Part shown: piece by piece, positions 55,304-64,000 of the stretch
How positions within the stretch are numbered: position 1 is the first letter of the stretch
How the letters are laid out: each line of letters starts with the position of its first letter
NCBI GenBank assembly: GCA_010093605.1
Contig: MU004190.1
Location: 1,178,001 to 1,242,000, forward strand
From: Lophium mytilinum
Lineage: Eukaryota > Ascomycota > Dothideomycetes > Mytilinidiales > Mytilinidiaceae
Direction: 5' to 3'
Length of the DNA: 64,000 nt
Translations under genes and position numbers: made by a program
Notes under the pieces: model-generated
Seen by the model: the letters and a program-made list of their open reading frames with translations, nothing else
The model's database searches: none
Told to the model about the DNA's origin: nothing

Positions 55304-55449
55304 CACCTACTTAAGTACTTGATGAGACAGCGTGTGACTGGGAACTAACTTTACATACCGGGTTAAAGATCAAAAGCCTTAGAAAGGAGGTGCCCACAAA
55401 CCCTATAATTGTAAGGTGCTGAGGAATCGGCAGACCTCGGGCTGGTTGT
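55304..55449. other. Gap downstream of a hypothetical gene
   Basis: Contains possible splice signals (TAAAGTTAGT on the minus strand) but no clear exon. Confidence 0.3.
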
Positions 55450-56130
55450 TCATTCCTGGACTGTGTCCACTTTACCAGCCTCCCTCCAGTTATGAAGGTT
55501 GATGAAGGCGTCCACCTGACACTCTTCCACGTTTGCGACAGCTTTACCCTCAAAACTCTCCATGAGAACAATCGCTTTTTCGTTCATGTCCCTACACAGC
55601 CGCAGTCTGTTCTCATCGTCTGGGACGAAATTATCACTATGCGGGTCGTAGCCGTAAAGGGTCGTATCGAAAACCGACACCACAAGTCCACCGTTGCTCG
55701 GCCAAGCCACTCTCAACCACAATCTCTCTTTAGGCTCCGGTTCCGGCTCCCCACCTTCTTCAAGGGGCGTATCAAGCCTGAGGATGCAGTCCTCATCGTC
55801 CAGCTCGGCGCCTTTCAGCAGCGAGAATCGCGCGCTCGAGCTCCACCACTTCGCGCCAAGGAGAAGCATCTTTTCACAGAAAGCGTCTTCGTCGTCTGGG
55901 TCTTGATGGCGTTCTATGATGGGATGCAGGCGATCGAGACCGAGATAGTCAAAGTCTGGTGTAGTGGCGTTGTCGATGATTATCACGCCACCTTTGGATG
56001 GCCAGCCGCAGATGGTGATGTCTTGAGTGCTGAAACAGACTCGCTCGGTAAAGTCGCGGTCGGAATTATAGGATAGGCCGAGTCCCTGACGGGGACCGTC
56101 TGAAGCTCCGCTTTGAGCTAATGGCGTCAT
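55450..56130 (-). CDS. Hypothetical protein with two WPSxGG repeats, 226 aa
   Basis: Single open frame MTPLAQSGASDGPRQGLGLS... to TVQE. Two half-repeats are visible: ITICGWPSKGGVIIIDNATT followed by DYLGLDRLHP (residues about 38-70), and LRVAWPSNGGLVVSVFDTTL followed by YGYDPHSDNF (about 138-168). The repeat suggests a duplicated small beta-sheet domain. The pattern is known to me only from uncharacterised fungal proteins. Possibly the same transcript continues into the orphan exon at 54823, but the stop after TVQE argues against it. Confidence 0.6.
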   Translation of the reverse strand: MTPLAQSGASDGPRQGLGLSYNSDRDFTERVCFSTQDITICGWPSKGGVIIIDNATTPDFDYLGLDRLHPIIERHQDPDDEDAFCEKMLLLGAKWWSSSARFSLLKGAELDDEDCILRLDTPLEEGGEPEPEPKERLWLRVAWPSNGGLVVSVFDTTLYGYDPHSDNFVPDDENRLRLCRDMNEKAIVLMESFEGKAVANVEECQVDAFINLHNWREAGKVDTVQE

Positions 56131-56910
56131 GGTTATGGCGGTAAGTTTGCCGAAGGCTTTTTCAATCGGGTCAACAGGTTATTTAGAGTAGTGTCGTATT
56201 TCGAATCGGCGGTCGAGATAGATGCCGCATGAGACTCTAAAGGGTTCAGTGAGCTTTAACAGGCAGGAAAACAGTTTCTCTAATGGACAACACTGACATA
56301 AGACGTGCGAGAACGATGGTGGTGCTGATATGTCGTGCTTCACTAACCTAGTCTACCTGCGGCGGATTGTCGGTGGCGAGAATGGGGTAATGGTGTAGGC
56401 TAGGTGATTGTCAGAACTGACAGGTTGACAAGCAGGAATGAATCTGCTTCGCCATATTATTCTGAGGCGCAGCGACCATTTAAGGAACAGCGTGTTATCT
56501 GACTAGATCCTGAGCGAGAATCGCAATACAGCGAAACCCATCCTACCTTCTATGATCACTAACAAAGCCTAATAAATGAGAATCCATCCCATACTGTATG
56601 AATCGAGGTATACAGGTTTTTTAGAATGTAGAGTATTCAGCCTCATGTTATGTTTACCACTCTACTACACACCGTAATAATACATCGTCCTCCACTATCG
56701 TGGCATGAGATTCGCTACGCCGTTACCGTTTGCCCGGTAACCCTACGGACCGCTAAAATAGAGGAATAACGCAATTGAGCTAAGGCTCATACCACCTGCC
56801 ACCATCCCTCCCACGCCCCAACTCCGAAATCCATATAATTACAGCCATGCCCCACCCTTTTCTTATCCCTCTATCCCCCATCCCATCTTCCAATAACTCC
56901 ATTTTCGAAA
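56131..56910. other. Intergenic gap
   Basis: About 780 bp, AT-richer near 56560-56780. It is the promoter side of the 55450 gene and the 3' flank of the next. No feature supported. Confidence 0.4.
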
Positions 56911-59477
56911 TCACTTTCCCCCCGTATTCGCCGCAAGCATCCGCTTATTCCGCTTCACCAGCGCATTCAGCTTCTTCTCCAACTGCTCCGCCTCCTTCCG
57001 ACTCTGCAACATCGCCTGCTCCGCCTCCTCAACACTCAACACCGCTCCCGAACTCACTCCCGCTCCACCAACATGCCCCGCCGAGCCCACCTTCCCATAC
57101 GCACTCGCGCCATAACTCGGCACGCCCATCAAGCCCGCACCAACCAGCGACTCAAGCCCTTGCACAACATACCCGCCCAGGACTTCAGCAGCGAAGACGC
57201 CCAAGTTCTCCAGATCCGGGATCGGAATCGTATTAACATCGCCGCCGCCCGCCGCCACGATCTTCGCGGCTGCAGCTAGACTCGGTGGGATAGGGGCCGG
57301 CCCACCGACAGAAGCCTGCTCACTACGAGGTTGGTTAGTCGGACTATCATTTGGCAAAACCCATTGGTTCAGATACCCCAACGCCTCGTCGAACGACATG
57401 GCCGGCTTTGGAGGCAATTTCGTGTTAGAAGTGGGCGACGCCGCAGTCTGTGACTGCTTGCCCAGCTTCGCGCCCGCTTCTTTGAGCGCGGTAGCGATGG
57501 CTGGGAGGACGCCGTTGTGGATGTCGCTATACGCGTTGCGCTCGGGCCCGTCGCCGTTCTGGCGTCTGGAGGTTTTCCTAGTGTCGTGCCAGCGGGCGAT
57601 GCCTTTGACTTCCTCGACGCGCTGTTCGAGCTCCAGGACGCGCTCTTCTAGTTCTTTGCTCAGGCCCCAGAGGAATTTGCCCTGTGGGGTGATGAGAGTG
57701 CGAGAGTTGGGTTTTCCGTCTTCGCCGCCGAGGTGCACGGGCAATTTCTTAGCGAGCGCATCCAGGTCAGCTTCGGAGAAGTGGATTTTGAGGTCTGGCG
57801 GCGATGGATGAGCGCTGGGGTTGATAGGCGAGGTCAAAGGAGAGGCGTTACGGGTGTGTGCAAGTGAAGCCGAGAGTGGCTTGAAGAACTCCAAGGTAGA
57901 AGCGAGGAGATCGCCGGTACGTTGAAGGTCGGTGAGAATAGAGGCGGCAGTTGGCTCCCCTCGACCTTTCGCGGAGTGGGGTGCTTCTTCAACTGGGCTC
58001 TGAATGTCGACGGGGTTCGTCGTGGGAGACCTTCTCGCTTCTGCTGAAGAAACCGCCCCGGAGCTTGAAGCTTCTGCGAGATCATGACTATCCTCCGCCT
58101 TCGTGTGCTTCGTCGGCTTGGGAGAAGCTGGTTGACTCATGGCTGGAGCAGCAGAAGTAGTATTGCTACTAGTGACTGGCTTCTTCGCCTTCTTCTTCCG
58201 TCCAATGATGGGAGCTTGTACGGGTTCCGGATCAGAAGACTTCACCGACTCTTCCATAGCAGTAAATCGTTCCTCGGCAATCTGCTTCGCACGCTCTTGT
58301 CTGTCCTTCTTCGCCTGAGCTTTAGACTTCTTCCTTATTGGTGCCGTGCCGACTTTGCTTCCAGGAGGGGGTGAGTTGGCTCGTGAAAGTGAGGCGGAGG
58401 TGATGGAGGCGTTATCTGAGATCAGATCGCTGGCCGGGGTTCCAGGCTGATTAAGCGAAGCCACGCTGGCCTGCCTGGAGCGAAGCTTGCCGACTGTGGG
58501 CAGTTGTGGTATCGTCGATGCTGCCGACGAGGCTGATAGCGGCGGTGCATTCTCCGACTTCGGCGTGGGCACAACGCGAAGAGTTCTCGGGCCTGATCGC
58601 TTTACTGGCGACCCAACCGACTGTACTGCTGGACTTGCCGGATGTGAGCCTGTCGATGCAAGGGAGACTGCACGAGGGTTTCTAGCCTGCGTGTCGGGCT
58701 TGCTAGCAGCAGATGTAGTTGCAGAGTCGGCCAAATCGCTTTCAGATAGCTTCGTAGCTGCAGAGATGTCAAGCTTTCCAGGAGGCTGGCGCTTCGACGG
58801 AGTTGATACTACTCGGGTATTGCTCTTGGATTCCTTCTGAGGGCTCACATTGGCTTGGCGAGCTGGCGAGGGAGCAATAGATGAAGAAGCATCGGAAATC
58901 GCTCTCTTCCCCTTTCCGACCTTTTTCGAGGGCGACTCGGAAACTGTGTTTTCTTTCGTAGTGAAGCTGTCACCTATCGATTTGATATTCTTGCGGCTAT
59001 CGGGCGTCTTCTCTAGTACCTTTGACGTAGCAGACGCTGCTTCCTTGGCTCTGACTGGAGTGACTTGCGAATGCGCGTTCGCGCGGGGTACCTCTGGGGT
59101 GCCTACTGGATTTCGGCCAGCAGACTTCTCCTGTCTCACGCTCAAGATCACTGGAGTTACAGCTCTCAAGGGTGTTGCAGGTCGTACGGGCGTCGCTGGT
59201 ATGACTGGGACAGCTGGGGTTATTGCGGCAACGCCAGCTCTGGAATGCGGACGAAGCGGGACGTCGGATGGGAACTTCGGCGTACTTGGAGCAGAGAAGC
59301 CAGGCGGAATCGTAGGGGTAGCACGACGGGGTTGTTCGAGGACATGACTACCGACTACGGGATGGCTCTTACTGCTGTCTTCAAAGTCGACACCAGCGTC
59401 GGCATATGAGTCAGCATCGTTTACTAGGGCATCTACACTCAGCGACGCCTGCTCGGATGGTGCGAATTCTGGTTCAT
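56911..59477 (-). CDS. Large disordered protein with C-terminal coiled coil, possibly the NOT4 C-terminal half
   Basis: Main exon 59477-56911, entered after acceptor CACTTAG (first codon split), about 855 codons. It opens EPEFAPSEQASLSVDALVND, followed by RATPTIPPGFSAPSTPKFP, long Ser/Pro/Thr-rich disorder, a basic stretch KKSKAQAKKDRQERAKQIAE, VQAPIIGRKKKAKKP, and ends in a coiled coil EEAEQAMLQSRKEAEQLEKK LNALVKRNKRML. From memory, this order (PPGF, QAPI-GRKKK, EAEQAM-SRKE-LEKKLNAL-KRN) matches the C-terminal extension of long fungal NOT4 proteins, and NOT4 lies directly upstream on the same strand. A frame-keeping splice between the two was not found. ATG 59758 with donor GTACGT is an alternative first exon. 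Treat the 5' end as unresolved. Confidence 0.6.
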
Positions 59478-60078
59478 CTAAGTGAGGTGTCAGCCGCCGT
59501 GAGAACAAGAGACAATTTTCCAAAGTGTAGTGTAAGTGTGGGGAGTGATTGGGAGACCGCTGTGCAACGGGCAGCTCCGCGTACAAGATCGTTCAAGGGC
59601 AGCTGACAGTATCACCACAACCTCTCTCGGTCGTCTTCGTCACATGAATAGATAGAGCAGAAAAAAATGAATGAAGAAGCCATCTTTTCTAATTAAATCG
59701 TGAGCCTTTGCCGTCTCTGCGAGATCGGCCGGAAGGGATTTTACGTACAAGTGATGGCCATGACGAAGACGACGAGAGAGGGTGGCGTACGGACCTCGCA
59801 GAGGCAGCAAAGCTTGAGGCCCGTAAGTTGAACAAAAAAAACAGGAGAAGGTATGTAAGACCCGCAATTACCCATGCCCAGCCTTATAAGCCAGAAATCC
59901 GCATGAGAATGACAGCCATTTGAAAACGCCATAGGCAGCCCCAGAAGCCAATCTGCTTGGTATGTGCCGATGCTTCGCTGTGCCCAATCCCAAGAACGCC
60001 ATGCAGTCCTCGTCAAAATGATACCAAGTGCAAAATCAGACAAGACAAGAAGAGAAAGTTCAACTGTTTAGGCGGTCT
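59478..60078. other. 600 bp between NOT4 and the downstream coiled-coil gene
   Basis: Either a long intron or an intergenic spacer. A plus frame MPSLRDRPEGILRTSDGHDE (59708-59923) looks mildly coding but has no homologue I know. CTTACATACC-like splice signals occur on the minus strand. Confidence 0.35.
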
Positions 60079-62674
60079 TCACCACCTTCCGCCCACTCCA
60101 AAGTTGTTGTTGGTGTACATGGAGGGAAACCCACCTTGACCTTGGCCGCCGTAGAGCCCCTGGCCGCCCATAGCTCCACCTTGATGCAACCTCGCCTGCA
60201 GGATACTTGGGTCGGCAACATCAACTACACCACCTCCCCCAGAAGAGGAAGTGTTAGCATGTCTGTGCTTCTTTCCCTTTTTCTTCTGCTTCTGGGGACC
60301 AGAATCCTGATATGCACCAGGCGAGGCACCGTAAGGGAAGCTTAGAAGGCCAGGGGCAGGGGCTGGCGTAGAGGTCGTTGGGTGTTGTTGATGAAGAAAA
60401 GAAGGAAACATTGACTCACGCTTTCCAGCATCAGGCCCCCTAGCGCCGGCGCCTCGCTCACGAAGCAGATCTTGATAGGATTCGTTGGGTCGTCCCATAG
60501 CATTCGCACCGTAGCCCACTCCGCCAGTAGTAAAACCATGACCTTGACCAAACATTCCCCCGCCGCTCACTGGGGGAGTTCCGGTCGCCTTGAGACCGGG
60601 TGGTGGACCTTGCATTCCGCTCGTGTAGAATTGGTTTCCAAGGGCTTGGTGCTGACCAAGTTGGTTGAAGTGGTTGGTGTTCTTCGGCATCATGGAGGAT
60701 TGCTGATTCATGAGTTTCGCGTTGGCGACTGGCTGAACTGCAGCTGAAGCAGTTGCGCTGTCGTTTGCGAAACTAAATCTCGAGGTATGCCTTGCGTGTC
60801 CAGGTGCGTTTCCGGGCTGCTGTTGGCCCAAGGCTTGCTGCTGCTGACCATGAACCTGGAAATTGCTCATCAGACCAGCCGATTGAGATGCCGTAGATTT
60901 GAGTAACATGAGGTGCTGTTGTTGCTGTGCAGACAGACCACGACCGTTCAACGCCAAGCTACTAAAGTCGTCGCTTAAGCCTTGCCCAAAGCCCAACCCC
61001 GTAGTTTGTTGTGAAGGCGGTGCAATAACGTGCTGCTGTCCACGGCCTGGCGCAGTCTCGTGGTGCTCCTCAGGCTCTCCTCCCAACTGCAGACTACCGC
61101 CTTCGGGATTGTCCTCCGGCTCAATATTGGGGGCGATCGATACGGGGGCTTGTTCGGTAGCTTGATCTTGCTTGTCCTTCATTGCGCGGCGTTTCGCACC
61201 ACCATTTGGGTCCAAAAGTTGGGGGAAATGAGATATGACATCGAATTCTTCCGGGGTCAATGATGCTGCAGAGAATACAAATTTAAAATCAGGGCTAACG
61301 ATAGCTTTTAGAATGTGGTCGAAGTCGGGGAGACCGCGTCGATCACGGCCGGTTAACGGTGGTTGGGGCGTAGACGATTTTGAGGGTTGCGCTGACTTCT
61401 GCGACTCGGCTTTGATACCTTCTTTGCCTTTCTTCTTCGAGGGCTCAGAATCGGTGTTCGCTTGCGGCAGTGTTGCTGGTACAGCGTTCGTGGTCATTGG
61501 ACTTGACGTAGAGGCATTTGTAGACCGGCTAGCCCGTCGGCCTTGGGAAGATTTGTTCCCCCAATTCGCCGTCGACGGCAAAGCTGCCCCGCCACCACTA
61601 TTTGTCGGGCTTGCCGGAGCATCGTTACTCTCTTGTCGATTCATCGGTGGCGCTGCTGCGGCGATGCCTTGGGGAGCTCGCTGTGGAGGAGGCTGAGGTT
61701 GTAGCGGGTTCGCGTCGGAATGAGGCGAAAGGGATTGAGCCGGTTGCTGTGTTGAGATGACGTTCATAGACGACAGGTCTTGACGAGTGAAACTGTCGTT
61801 GTCTTCTCCCGCTTCATGTAGGAACATGCAATTCCGGTTATTACACGTCTCATTGCGGAGATATGCCGAGCAGTACTTCGTAGTCCCAAATTGTGCTCTG
61901 GACTATGTCAGCGCGTTTTCAAGCAAGGAGGTCGTGAGCCATCACCTTAATGTCCGAGAGGCATTCTGCGACCCATCAACAGCCGTTATGCACGCCGTAG
62001 CATCTTCCTTGCGGGCAAAAGTGACATAGACTCCCACGGAGTTGGAGTGAGCAGTGTCCTTTGCCTTGCTGACCACAATTTTGATGATCTTCCCGTATTG
62101 GCCAAAATACTCGTCGCCGCGAAGCATCTCATGGAGGCGGTCGTCTTGTATTGTCGGTGTCAGGCCTGTTACGTAAACGAGGTTCTTCTGCACCACGCGC
62201 AGTCCGGCCAAATGTTTTCGGCTCAAGTTGTCGGCTTCGACCTTTTGCTTTTCCTTCTGGCGCAAGGCGGCATTCTTCTTCGCTTTCTGGGCTATCTCGG
62301 CCTTGTGCATCGCCAGTCTATTATCATGTTAACAGGTCATGATGCAGGCCGGGCATCGTTGGGGGCTCACTCTTCGGCCGTGACGTTTTTGAATTCGATG
62401 CTCTTCTCGTCGTAGGGTCGCCGGCACGCAGGACATAGGCCGTTCATGGTGGTCTTGATATTGTTGTAGCAGAACTGACATATCTAGGGCACCAGGTGAT
62501 TAGTGATGGGGCCTAGCTGGGCAGGCCTGATGCCGCAAAAGCGAGGTTGCATACCTGGTAGCCACAAGGACATGGACGGAAGTTCTTGTCGGACAGGTCG
62601 AACTCCTCCACGCAGAGCGGGCACACCTCCTCCTCGTCATCATCGACGAACTGGTCCTGTAGTTGTCGCGACAT
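60079..62674 (-). CDS. NOT4: CCR4-NOT subunit 4, RING E3 ubiquitin ligase, 807 aa
   Basis: Exons 62674-62555, 62483-62371, 62317-61946, 61897-60079; introns 71, 53, 53 and 48 nt-class, all phase-consistent. The N-terminal C4C4 RING reads VCPLCVEEFDLSDKNFRPCP, CGYQICQFCYNNI, LCPACRRPY (residues about 17-65). A coiled linker follows, then an RRM (KNLVYVTGLTPTIQDDRL...EYFGQYGKIIKIVVSKAK). Across intron 3 lies a CCCH zinc finger, TTKYCSAYLRNETCNNRNCM + FLH. The rest is disordered, with conserved tracts DFKFVFSAASLTPEEFDVIS, GGGMFGQGHGFT and QKQKKKGKKHRHANTSSSGG, ending GVGGRW. Not4 ubiquitinates stalled-ribosome and other substrates and is part of the deadenylase complex. Confidence 0.93.
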
Positions 62675-63064
62675 AGCCGTGGTGTGTGATGGGTATGCGG
62701 TGTGAGTTGTTCAAGCGTAGTCGCCGGGTGGCGCACGAAAGGAGAGATGACCACGGAGAGAGGGCAGATGGGGAGGAGAGTGTGGTCTCTGCCGGACGAG
62801 AGTGAAGAAGCAAGAGGAGTAGATAGAAGTTTGCCTTGAGGCATAGAAAGAGGTGAGGGAGGGAGGGCGTCGAGGAAGAAAGCGTGAAGGTTCGCGCAGA
62901 ACGCTGTTGCCATCCATGGCGCTGCCAAGCCGCTAACTGGTCGAGTCCCGTGACTTTTGCCGACCTCATCAACTCTAGATGATGCGAGAGACGTTCATTT
63001 GCACTGCTCACGATCCTCGCGCGGCCTCACCTCTGCCGCCCTCACACCCATCTCCGCTCCATCG
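62675..63064. promoter_or_regulatory. Divergent promoter of NOT4 and the NDUFS3 gene
   Basis: 390 bp separate the two ATGs, so both genes are driven from one short shared region. It contains a purine-rich tract (GAGGGAGGGAGGGCGTCGAG). No TATA box is evident, in keeping with two housekeeping genes. Confidence 0.5.
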
Positions 63065-63981
63065 ATGGCTCTCCGCCTGTCAGCAAGTCGGCCATTGGCC
63101 GTGGCCGCCCGCTGCGCCGCGAGCTCCAGCGCCTTCGCCCCTCGAGCTTTCACGACCACAATCCTACGAGCAAAAGAAGTGACGGGAGCCTCCGACGCGC
63201 CGAACATGCGGGTACGCGCTCAATTGATCTATTGCGAGCTCGGAGACAGTTCTAATGGATGTAGTTTGCCCCGAGGGACGCACCCGGCAAGCTCAAGGCC
63301 CCGATCGTCAACCCGGCCGACAAGTACGCAGAGAAGGGCGAGGCGCTACACAAATATGGCCAATACGTCATGTCATGTCTGCCGAAATATGTCCAGCAGT
63401 AAGGCGTTCGAAGAGTGCTACATCGCAACGGGAATAACACCTTGACTAGATTCTCTGTGTGGAAGGACGAATTGACTATCTACATCCCTCCATCCGGCGT
63501 CATTCCCGTCTTCACGTTCTTGAAGTACCACACCGCTGCCGAATACACCCAAGTCACCGACATCACAGCTGTTGACTACCCGACGAAGGACCAGCGTTTT
63601 GAGGTCGTTTACAACATGCTCAGCATCCGGCACAACTCGCGCATACGGGTCAAGACATACGCGGACGAAGCAACCCCAGTTCCAAGTATCTGCGATCTGT
63701 ACGACGGAGCCAATTGGTACGAGAGGGAGGTCTACGACCTTTTCGGCGTCTTCTTCGTCGGACACCCGGATTTGAGGCGAATCATGACGGATTACGGCTT
63801 CGACGGACATCCACTACGGAAGGACTTCCCCATGACTGGATATACTGAGATCCGATATGATGAGGAGAAAAAGAGGATTGTTGTAGAGCCTCTGGAAATG
63901 ACTCAGGCATACCGGAACTTCCGCGGCGGTTCCGCCGCGTGGGAACCAGTCGGTCCTGGAGAAGACAGGAAGCCAGATCAG
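63065..63981 (+). CDS. Mitochondrial complex I 30 kDa subunit (NDUFS3/Nuo-30.4), partial
   Basis: Exons 63065-63211, 63265-63398, 63450-63981, then a donor GTACGT at 63982; the last exon lies outside the window. Residues 1 to about 35 are an Arg/Ala/Ser-rich mitochondrial presequence ([20 protein letters not shown]). The mature part has [36 protein letters not shown] and the complex I 30 kDa signature [20 protein letters not shown] ... [13 protein letters not shown]. It is a peripheral-arm subunit near the quinone site of NADH:ubiquinone oxidoreductase. The introns (53 and 51 nt) are phase 0 and 2. Confidence 0.95.
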
Positions 63982-64000
63982 GTACGTGCTAGTTTTCTAG

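Noticed and set aside
56847-59409. Plus-strand frames opposite the large disordered protein
   Set aside because: Low-complexity antisense shadows; the minus strand has a single continuous frame with a coiled-coil end.
59708-59923. 71-codon plus frame (MPSLRDRPEGILRTSDGHDE...)
   Set aside because: Mildly coding-like but no recognised homologue, no splice context, and it lies in a spacer or intron of a minus-strand locus.
1-64000. tRNA, rRNA or CRISPR features
   Set aside because: No cloverleaf-type box A/B sequences, rRNA-like conserved stretches or regularly spaced identical repeats were recognised; short RNA genes could still be missed by eye.

Overview
The window reads as a euchromatic piece of a filamentous ascomycete genome (Pezizomycotina, most likely Dothideomycetes). 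Genes are compact, with short GT-AG introns of about 45-100 nt and CTAAC/CTGAC-like branch sites. Gene content is typically fungal: a secreted Ser/Thr-rich wall protein, a type II GH16 glucanase, F-box proteins, a TPR-DUF4470 protein, BUD22, NOT4, complex I 30 kDa subunit and LAMTOR1. One decayed gene carries nonsense codons of the repeat-induced point mutation (RIP) type. All exon structures were worked out by eye from reading frames and splice sites.

Layout. 1-7.4 kb is gene-poor: a possible 3' end of a gene at the left edge, one small conserved hypothetical gene (4.14 kb), and otherwise nothing I can support. 7.4-12.6 kb is a 1,701-residue repetitive cell-surface protein (minus). 13.7-14.3 kb is a LAMTOR1/Ego1-type Ragulator anchor. 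14.9-17.6 kb is an island of MITE copies around a repeat-containing gene broken by five CAR-to-TAR stops. 18-24.9 kb holds an F-box protein, a GNAT acetyltransferase, a TPR-DUF4470 protein and a SAM methyltransferase. 26.5-31.8 kb holds a secreted CrtC/kievitone-hydratase-like protein, a GH16 glucanase, a second MITE and an unknown protein. 33.2-37.5 kb is a tandem pair of coiled-coil proteins sharing an NFKBIL1-like C-terminal domain; the first copy is broken. 39.5-40.7 kb is a second F-box gene. 41.3-47.6 kb is a divergent GH3 beta-glucosidase and sugar transporter pair, probably a small beta-glucoside uptake and hydrolysis module, with GCGGGG (CreA-type) boxes between them. 48-56.1 kb holds BUD22, an unknown protein with minisatellites behind it, a degenerate RNase H-fold protein, an orphan exon and a hypothetical protein. 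56.9-64 kb holds a coiled-coil-ended protein (possibly the NOT4 C-terminus), NOT4, and a divergent NDUFS3 that runs off the edge.

The most striking non-gene signal is a dispersed family of short inverted-repeat elements: a core CCACTGCTTGGGG at one end, CAGTGGTG or AGCAGTGAC toward the other, about 120-226 bp, and TA at both junctions of the best copies. There are about eleven copies. Two full-length copies sit in opposite orientation inside two different introns of the GH3 gene; removing each plus one TA leaves introns of 57 and 58 nt. Separately, intron 3 of the sugar transporter begins with a 54-nt inverted copy of its own downstream exon (49/54 identical), and the first bases of that copy form the 5' splice site.
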